DNA from: Apostichopus japonicus
Taxonomy: Eukaryota > Echinodermata > Holothuroidea > Aspidochirotida > Stichopodidae
Length of the DNA stretch: 64,000 nt
Direction: 5' to 3'
Assembly (NCBI RefSeq): GCF_037975245.1
Contig: NC_092577.1
Coordinates: 1,548,001-1,612,000 of the forward strand
Position numbers and translations under genes: made by a program
The notes under the pieces: generated by a model
The model's input: the letters and a program-made list of their open reading frames with translations, nothing else
Databases searched by the model: none
What the model was told of the DNA's origin: nothing
Part shown: positions 56,710-64,000 of the stretch, piece after piece
Position numbering within the stretch: position 1 is the stretch's first letter
Layout: the number at the start of each line of letters is the position of its first letter

Positions 56710-57657
56710 TGTCACGAGTATGCTTGACGCAAGTCTAACGACTATCGTGCAGCTGGATAAATTTACTGATGAATATTCATTTGTTGTCTGTTTTGCTCAC
56801 GAAGTTCAAATTAGTAACGTACGACATTCTAGTATATGCTTTGTTTATTTCACTGATTGCTCGACGGGCATCAATTGAATTTGTGTAAGTCTTTGTTTAG
56901 ATTAATTTGCATAAAATGCAGGTAAAGGGTCGGTATGAATAGGCCGGGTAAGCAGGTCAGGGCGTGGTATTCGTGTTTGGTATACTGTACTTGGTGCAAG
57001 GGTGCTGGGTGCACCACAGCAGTTTCTTGTTGCAGTTGGACACGATGTCCGTTGGGCGACGTTATAGCCCGCAGTACTTCGCTATTTCACTATAGTATAT
57101 GTAGGGGCAACTTCAGTTCCCCGCTGATGAATTCGTGGCAATATATATCTTGTCATATATCGTAAAGGACGTACCGATACGTGTAAAGAGCCGGAACCTG
57201 ACCGAATTCCGTGTCTCATCTTTTTATGTATACTAAGTCAAACCTTACTTTGCAGTAGAGGGAACGCAACTAGTTAGTCGTATTCTTGTTTCTTACTTGA
57301 GTGTAGCGAGGCCGGAATATGTTAAAGATTGGAAGGCACATATAAGATATATTTATGAGAAGTTTGTTAGTATCGAATGTCTGTACAGGGAGGACATATT
57401 GCAAACAGGTGATAAGTGTTAAGAAGGTGTAAAATATATGGGATCATACAGCGAGATCAATGCATGTTTGATATGTTTCCTATTACCGATGTAACGTCTT
57501 ATTTGTGTGAAATATTTGTTTATACAATGCGTACATTTTACGTTTTGTTTCAAGGTTTTTGCCCCTGGTTACGAGGACTAAATAAAACTTATAGAAAAGA
57601 CACACGCCATCCGAGTATTTACGTTGTCCAGCGAATAGTTTTACCTTACCCGTGACA
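56710..57657 (+). repeat. Complete LTR of the miniature element
   Basis: It starts TGTCACGAGTATGCTTGACG and ends ACCTTACCCGTGACA. AATAAA at 57581 is a likely polyadenylation signal. Short frames inside are not supported as genes. Confidence 0.85.
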
Positions 57658-57659
57658 TT

Positions 57660-57710
57660 TGGGGGCCTGTCCGGGAATCGAACCCGGGACCTCTCGCGGA
57701 CTTTTTAAGT
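57660..57710 (+). promoter_or_regulatory. Extended primer-binding site complementary to a tRNA-Pro-like 3' half
   Basis: TGGGGGCCTGTCCGGGAATC plus GAACCCGGGACCTCTCGC is complementary to the acceptor, the whole T arm (loop TTCGATT) and the 3' strand of the anticodon stem of a proline-type tRNA. Normal sites cover 18 bases; here about 38 match. It is repeated at 57991-58040. There is no 5' half, so it is not a tRNA gene. Confidence 0.75.
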
Positions 57711-57867
57711 CGTTGCCCAGCTTGAGAAGTATATGTTGAATGTTCTGTATGTAACTCGTCGGTTATAGAATATTGAGCTCGTTTTGTGTATAAGTTAATT
57801 CTGTGTAAAGAAAAGGAAGTTTTATACTCTCTATGTTCTCTCGTAAATTATCTTAAGAAGGGTGATG

Positions 57868-57988
57868 TGTCACGAGTATGCTTGACGCAAGTCTAACGAC
57901 TATCGTGCAGCTGGATAAATTTACTGATGAATATTCATTTGTTGAGTATTTACGTTGTCCAGCGAATAGTTTTACCTTACCCGTGACA
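57868..57988 (+). repeat. LTR with internal deletion
   Basis: Keeps the first about 80 and last about 40 bases of the 948-bp LTR, joined at CATTTGTTG|AGTATTTACG. It is followed by a second copy of the extended primer-binding site, differing by CTTCTCGC for CCTCTCGC. Confidence 0.88.
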
Positions 57989-58079
57989 TTTGGGGGCCTG
58001 TCCGGGAATCGAACCCGGGACTTCTCGCGGACTTTTTAAGTCGTTACCTTACCCGTGACAGTCATGTCCACGACATATA

Positions 58080-58850
58080 TAGGTGTCTGTTTTAGTGGTT
58101 TGTGGTGAACTGGTGTAGATGATGTGTAGGAATGGCCACTTTGTCGAGGAAGTTGTCTCTAATTAAGTTGATTTAGTCTCTCGTTGTTTACTGATGGAAT
58201 GTTGGCAATGGTTGTTACTGTTTCACAGTTTGTATCCTGTGGCAGATGGTAGGCGATTCTGCATGCTCTGCGTTGTGTGGCTTCAAGTTGTTCTGTGTTG
58301 TAGGTGGTAATGTGGGGCTAAGGCTGGTGCCGCATATTCGAAGAGTGGTCTGATCATCATCTTGTAAATCTTCATAGTGGTGCTTGGTGATGCTAGCGTG
58401 TGCTCTTCAGTTCCGGCAATTCTGAAAAAGTAGTCTGACACGTTGTTTGACATTTATTTGGTTGAGACGATGCTGGTATATGCCCAAGTGTGAGCGGGTT
58501 ACTGTCGGTTATTGTCGTTATGTATTCCTAAGAATCGTACTTGGTTGGTGACTGGGATGATGGGTGTTGTTGAGTGTGAGATATGGTTGTTTTCTTATTC
58601 TGTTTCGTTTAACGATGTAGAGAATCTGTGATTTCTTAGGGTTTAACTCTATTCTCCAGTCCTTGCACCATTCGTGGATTCTGTTGATACAGTGTTGTAG
58701 GTATTCGTCTGCTCTGAACGGGTGAATGTGACTGGTCCAGATGGCAATATCGTCTGCGTATTGTGAGATTTTTGTATAGCCGTAGTCTGGTCGTGGGATG
58801 TCTCCTATACGTAGAGGATGTAAAGAATAGAACTGGTGGTGCTGCATTGA
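58080..58850 (-). pseudogene. LINE reverse transcriptase fragment, minus strand
   Basis: The frame at 58518-58847 includes IGDIPRPDYGY, catalytic QYADDIAIW, CINRIHEWCKDWRIELNPKK. After shifts, further downstream (58100-58440) MKIYKMMIRPLFEYAAPALA is a typical C-terminal segment. Only the fingers-palm and thumb part remains. The upstream side ends at a hAT MITE whose duplicated target GGTGTACC fits the conserved GVPQ codons. Confidence 0.85.
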
Positions 58851-58858
58851 GGTGTACC

Positions 58859-59117
58859 CAAGCGCGTAGCCAAGGGGGGGGCGAAGGGGGCGACCGCCCC
58901 CCCCCCCTTGAGCATATTTTTTTTATGATATCGCGAGTAATTTCAAAATAAAAAATGCTTAGATGCAACTTACTGTGAAGTGCCATTTCCAGCTATCTGG
59001 GAGGCATTTTCGGCCAAAATTTTCTTACACGCTTCGCGCCAACATATGGTGGCGCTACGCTTAGATAGTTTGCATAGACTTCGCCACTCCCTTGGCAAAT
59101 TCCTCGATACGCCCCTG
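58859..59117. mobile_element. hAT-type MITE, 259 bp
   Basis: Inverted ends CAAGCGCGTAGCCAAGG and CCTCGATACGCCCCTG are flanked by a perfect 8-bp duplication GGTGTACC (58851-58858, 59118-59125). It carries poly-G/poly-C near the left end and the hairpin module at 58970-59070. It is the best-preserved member of the family also seen at 7357. Confidence 0.93.
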
Positions 59118-59125
59118 GGTGTACC

Positions 59126-60950
59126 AGTGGTGAATTAATTGTAGTGGTCAAGAGAACGATGATCAGATTTTGAAGCTGCTAAAGCGGTATATGACAGGAA
59201 GCTGTCAGTGGCTCTCAAAAATCTCCAACCGTCAAAAGAAAAAGAAAAAAACGAACAGAAGGACCAAAGTGCAAGCGTAATTCCAAAATGATGAGGCAAG
59301 GTGACAGGAAAGATGAAAATAAAAACGATTGTTTATATCACCTGGAAAGTTGAAAAGGTGACTCGAAGTGTCTCGAAAATGCTCGATAAGATGTTTCGAG
59401 TCTATTGAAAAGTCTATTGAAAATATCTCAAAAAATATCTCGAAAGATAATTTAGTTGACTAGTGGCTGGTTTTCTCCAATGAAAAGAGAAAAAGAAAAA
59501 AAAAATCGCTGAAATTTCGCTGAAAATTAGAGTAAGCTGACATTGGTAGGTTGTTGACTCGTTGGTTCCTGAATCGCATACCGTACCCACTTCGAATATT
59601 CTGTAATGTAATATAATGCGCATGTTTAGAGTATTTAATAAAGCTTTGATGGCCCCAAAATGGCGCCTATGAAGATGAACCAATCAGACGTTCGCATTCG
59701 TGAACAATTGTTGGCCAATCTCTCCTACTAAGGGTCTTTATAAGCAACTAGAGTTCCTTAATTATAGAGAAAAGAACTCCTTAAGCAACTAGAGTTCCTT
59801 TATACTGAACTCTATGAGCAACGAGTAAAGGGCGCCCTCTATTTAGTTTTCTGTTAATTGTTCTCCCAGTCAGAATCGGACAAATTGCAAATTTGGTGGG
59901 CTTATAGGTCTTGAGAAGACCATTCGAAGAGATTGTTTATATCACTCTATACTCTCCGACCCTGGCTATTAAGAAAAATTCATCATAGACATATGTGGGC
60001 ATCTAGGCGCCATGTTGGTTCTTGGCACAGCCATGTGAACATTTTGACACTGCCAACAAACAGAAAACAAAACCTACAGTAACATCAAATTGTACTCATT
60101 TTCACTCAAATCAAGTAGTCACCAAAAATGAGAGCAAAATCCAAAAACTAAGCACTTTTTGGCATATGGAAAACGGTCTCTATTGATGGTGGCAGGCATT
60201 TCTTCAAACGAATCAGTCTACAAAAGTTACAAAAAGCCGCAGTCCGAAGCACAACATACTTTACTTATTTCTTGCTGAAGGCGAAAGGAATATTTGCGGA
60301 TGGTGATGTCGTGTGTGTATGTACGTATGACCAGTGGTGGCACCAGAATTTCCAAACTATATGGGGGAGGCGAGATAGAGGGGAGGGAGAAGAAAGCGAA
60401 CAGTTTGTGGAAGAAATTTGGGTTACATAAAATACTCGTCACATGAAAATTTACGGGAAAGCCCCAGCCCACATGGAGGTTTCAAATCTACCCAGACTGA
60501 TATAGTTGGTGCATGAACCTTAATTAATAGACGGGTTGTTGTCGGATAAAACTGTTACGACTGATGATTGAGGGGTGGTTTATTGCTACCCTCAAGAGGA
60601 TCATGTTGGGTGGTTTGAAAAATAACGAATGCAAGGTTTAGAGGTCAAATGGTGCTTTTTGATGCAAATGTTAACTATAAATTAGCTCTATTGTATAATC
60701 AGGTCGAAACGCAAGGTTGTGGTGATGTCCACCACTGAAAGATTTCCTCCGACCGGCCAGGGTTGGGGCAAGCAATTCTGCCACCCTCCAGGCCTTGTCC
60801 GACCCCTTAAGTATACCACTGCCCTGATATTACAGATTGTGTACCTGCTTAGTAACCCCCCTCCCCCCCCCCCCACACACACACACCTCCCCTCCTCCCT
60901 CACACCCCATCCACAAAAACAAAATCTTCTAGTAGCATACTTTTTTTTCT
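59126..60950. other. No recognisable gene
   Basis: Notable only for repeats: AAGCAACTAGAGTTCCTT twice at 59743-59800, runs of TCTCGAAA/ATATCTC at 59350-59445, and a C/CA-rich tract at 60855-60890. Confidence 0.4.
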
Positions 60951-61011
60951 CTTTTTTTAGGTTTTGTAAAGCGCCTAGAGGCCTTTTGGTATTTGGCGCT
61001 ATATTAAGAAC

Positions 61012-61068
<57 letters not shown>

Positions 61069-61070
61069 TT
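60951..61070 (+). repeat. SINE/LINE 3' tail with (ATT)n
   Basis: TTTTGTAAAGCGCCTAGAGG, then TTTGGCGCTATATTAAGAAC and about 18 ATT units. This is the widespread 3' tail shared by certain LINEs and the SINEs that borrow their machinery (GTAAAGCGC...GGCGCTATATAA). The body upstream was not identified. Confidence 0.7.
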
Positions 61071-63299
61071 ACTGATCTTCACGATATTAACATTTGGTGT
61101 TTGATGACTGGGAAATGAAAAGAAACTTAAATTTCGGTTTTCAAAAGTGTTTTGCAATCTCCTACTTCACAATTCGTTGGCATTTTGATATTAACATTGA
61201 CATAATATTGACAGAGGGTCGTATCGGCGTTGTGTTAGTGCTGGAGTAAATAGCTTGACCGAAAGTTTTGCTCAACCGACTCCGCACATACATGTAGTAC
61301 ATGCAGTCACGCGAGCGCTTTGAAATTTTTGCGAAAAGAGCATATTCCTTGTCCAAAAGTGTTAGGTTTGATCAAGTTATACCGAGTCCCAATAGTAAAT
61401 AATCCAATGTTCCATACAACAATTGAAAGGTAAAAGTGTAAATATATTGAATGTAACAAATTTGAACGGATTAGAGGATGTTGAAAACCACCAACAATGC
61501 CTTTTAAGTGTGTATTCCTGTAAATACTCCATGTAATGTATTTCCACATTGACTCTTGGGGGAAGTATGTCACTTAAAGGCTTCCCACTGTACATACTGT
61601 AGGCGTACCACAAACACGAATGAGATTGACATCGAGTGACAAAAGGAACTTCTGAAAGCCAGTTGGCTTACAGATTCCTTGCCATATTTTCTTTGAAAAC
61701 ATTCGACAGTAAATTTGATCTCTGTTGTCCTCAAATGACCTGTGACTTCTGGCTCTGAGATCACCCAGTCAGTTCTATAGTTTAAGTTATAGATGTACAC
61801 TTCGAATAGTTTAACCAAGTCAGGTAATCCCAGCCAAGAGTATTACTTACTTTTTATATGGTCAAGTCATGTACCTTACCTAGTACTATAATCATGATAA
61901 ATACCAGCTGCCTGACTTTTATTGTTGCCAAGTAACCATCTAAACATAGCTGGTTATGGACGTACACAGAGAAACTGACTTTTCATTATATTTTTTATAC
62001 GTTTCAGAAACTCTGTGAAGTTTGAGGTCTTGAAACCATATCAAGTACTTGTGCCTATTAACAGGATTCTAAGCTTCCAAACACAAAAATGAATAAATTT
62101 ATATCATGCTTCTAAGTAGGTCCCATGTCCATTTCACTGTGGTTATGGACGTACAGATTAATTAAAAACATACAAAAACTCATTTATTACAAATACTATT
62201 TATTGAAATAAAACATTGAACATGGTATCAAAACAAACATAAACAATAAAAGAGAAGGAAAGTATTCCCTTAACCAGTGGTTTTGCTACAGGAGATGAAA
62301 TAATCCCTCACATGACTGTCCCCCCCCCCTCCCCAATTTCCACAAGATTTTTTTTTTTTTAGGAGGGGGATGAAAGTACCTTCTATATACTTGCCATTAC
62401 CCCACCCCTCACATATGCTGTCCATCACACTTTTCTTTAGCCACAATTTGTGTTGATGCCACAGATCCATTCCTTGTGAAGTTGGCAATTACTGCTCTAC
62501 AAAAAGTAATTATTAAACATGGCAGTAAAACTTTATAACACCCAACAACAAATGTTCTTAGCAGTAAACACTTGAATCATACAGTAATAATGAATATTGA
62601 CTATCCATACACATAACTATAGACATTTCACTTTTAAGTTGCTCTAACTTTTGTTCAACATCTTTTTAGGATTTCTAGTTTGAAGGGGCCTGTTCCAATT
62701 AGGTTTAACTAGCTTATAAATGTTATAAAATTGTTTAATTTATCATCTAACCTAACTTTATGAGCTAGCATTAATTAAGCAATGTTGTTATGTCTAATAT
62801 ACAGGATACCATATTGTCTAAATGCATCTTATCGGAAATTTTTAGGCAAGGGCATCCATATGGATGATAAGAGTGGGGGGTATTTTTGACATTTATGTAA
62901 GCAGTTTCTCAGGAGGCACTTACAGTATCTTGACCCATGGGGGTCTGATAGCAATTTCCCCATGGATACAAAATTCAGGTGCCCCCAGTAGCCCTCATAA
63001 ACTATGATGTAGATAGAGTGCTGCCCTCATCAAACGTTCTTGTTCAAGCCCTTAATAAATTATATCCTAAGTACATGCCCACATATATCCCTTAAATAAT
63101 GTGATGTTCCTCTTTTCAAAGAAGCCAATAAAATATTTAACAAAAACAAATCACCTTAGGCCACAAACCTCTGTTCAGTATCCCTAAACAATGTTTATAA
63201 AAACAAAGAAATAACATAATTAGGCAGTCACTCCCTTCACCTCATCAATGTGCATAATTAGCTAATGTTTATTCATATATGAAACTAGAATTAAGAAGA
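61071..63299. other. No recognisable gene
   Basis: AT-rich intergenic sequence with poly-C (62319) and poly-T (62347) runs; short frames only. Confidence 0.4.
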
Positions 63300-63556
63300 A
63301 GCTGCAAAATGGTCAATTTTTGATGGATATTTTATGGGAGTTGCAGCTGTTTTTATGCTATCTAATGCCTACGTAATACAGTAGAGTAATTAGGACCATA
63401 GACCTTTAAGGGTTCTTCCCTATGTCAGGCTATGTGTTCTTGCATGCTTCCTCAGAGCTCAAGTTAAAGAAAAACAATGGCCACAGTATTCAAATTGATA
63501 TGTGTTCTTTTGTGTATTTTCAAATTTCTCCAAATCCAGCAAATTCTGTCTCACCG
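63300..63556 (-). pseudogene. 3' flank and decayed fingers after the right-edge zinc-finger gene
   Basis: 63305-63480 matches 46815-47050 (see there). Between 63420 and 63556 two finger relics lack key residues. Confidence 0.7.
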
Positions 63557-64000
63557 TCAAGGGGTTTTTCCTGTGTGTGTTCTTTCATGTCTCTTCATAT
63601 TTCTAGATACAGCAAACGTTTTCTTACAGTAGTTGCACTGATAAGGCTTCTCTCCTGTATGTGTTCTTTCATGGTTCTTCAAACAAGCAGCACGGGTAAA
63701 CTTTTTGTCACAGTAGTTACACTGATAAGGCTTCTCTCCTGTATGTGTTCTTTCATGTATCTTCAACTGTCCAGAATAAGCAAACAATGTCTTACAGTAG
63801 CCACACTGATAAGGCTTCTCTCCTGTATGTGTTCTTTCATGTTTCTTCAAATTAGCAGCTTCTGTAAACATCTTGTCACAGAACCCACACTGATACGGTT
63901 TCTCTCCTGTGTGTGTTCTTTCATGTATTCTCAATTGTCCAGATCGAGCAAACATTTTCTTACAGTATTTACAGTGATAAGGCTTCTCTCCTGTATGTGT
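63557..64000 (-). CDS. Zinc-finger gene, C-terminal part (runs off right edge)
   Basis: An open frame of 147 codons plus stop that continues beyond base 64000; the ATG at 63955 is internal. It holds [20 protein letters not shown] then four more complete fingers ending with [20 protein letters not shown] and a stop. Same family as genes B-D but with CGFC/CGYC variants not seen in them. Its first exon would lie to the right of the window. Confidence 0.92.
   Translation of the reverse strand, partial: THTGEKPYHCKYCKKMFARSGQLRIHERTHTGEKPYQCGFCDKMFTEAANLKKHERTHTGEKPYQCGYCKTLFAYSGQLKIHERTHTGEKPYQCNYCDKKFTRAACLKNHERTHTGEKPYQCNYCKKTFAVSRNMKRHERTHTGKTP

Larger units (their letters stand above)
56710..58060 (+). 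mobile_element. Miniature LTR retroelement complex with three LTR parts
   Basis: It holds an LTR of 948 bp (56710-57657, TGTCACG...CGTGACA) and a 210-bp interior (57658-57867) made only of a primer-binding site, spacer and purine-rich AAGAAGGGTGATG. A second LTR follows with its middle deleted (57868-57988, 121 bp), then a second primer-binding site and a third LTR end (58044-58060). Flanks ATCAT / GTCAT match at 4 of 5. No proteins. This is TRIM-like but with a long LTR. Confidence 0.85.

Noticed and set aside
57660-57735. tRNA-Pro gene
   Set aside because: Only the 3' half is present, there is no D arm or acceptor 5' strand, and it sits directly after an LTR end as a primer-binding site.
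60325-60475. hAT left end CAGTGGTGGCACCAGAATTT
   Set aside because: Resembles a hAT terminus, but no matching right end or 8-bp duplication was found.

Overview
The window is animal nuclear DNA. It has arrays of C2H2 zinc fingers with the TGEKP linker, a GT-AG intron with conserved phase in every zinc-finger gene, LTR and LINE retroelements, many cut-and-paste DNA transposons with 8-bp target duplications, and several mini- and microsatellites. No bacterial or phage features were seen. The repeat style suggests a marine invertebrate, perhaps a deuterostome such as an echinoderm or hemichordate. That assignment is a guess; only 'metazoan' is secure.

The host genes form one tandem family on the minus strand. 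Each member has a short first coding exon (start MFQISVKVEPGSP or similar) ending in phase 1 at a GTAACG/GTAAGG donor, then a single long exon carrying all the fingers. Three members can be assembled: B (21218-24712, 357 aa, 9 fingers, broken at its 3' end), C (27716-30697, 759 aa, about 21 fingers) and D (48509-51139, 643 aa, 18 fingers). There are also two lone first exons (A at 4658-5396, split by a transposon; E at 55233-55296), a fused and frameshifted finger pseudogene (47000-48503), and a finger exon running off the right edge (63557-64000). No KRAB, SCAN or BTB domain is visible. The upstream, intronic and 3' flanking sequences are also shared among members, so whole units were duplicated.

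The rest is mostly nested mobile DNA. Left edge: partial gag and LTR of one Ty3/gypsy element (1-565). 2137-4607: a hAT-type element with a second one nested in it. 4692-5358: a hAT-type MITE inside exon 1 of gene A. 9905-11965: a 44-bp minisatellite split by a solo LTR. 12345-14224: a hairpin-ended element with a 400-bp satellite core. 14310-20968: a nearly intact Ty3/gypsy element inserted in the finger array of gene B, with 203-bp LTRs differing at one base. 31330-45580: a CR1-like LINE broken by a 4.8-kb element with terminal inverted repeats and by two related hAT elements 22 bp apart, one of which carries two further insertions. 56710-58060: a miniature LTR complex whose primer-binding site extends far into a tRNA-Pro-like sequence. 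58100-59125: a second LINE fragment with a hAT MITE at its upstream edge.

The zinc-finger genes probably encode nuclear DNA-binding proteins. Fast array turnover in such a transposon-dense cluster fits a role in recognising transposons, but nothing here demonstrates it.
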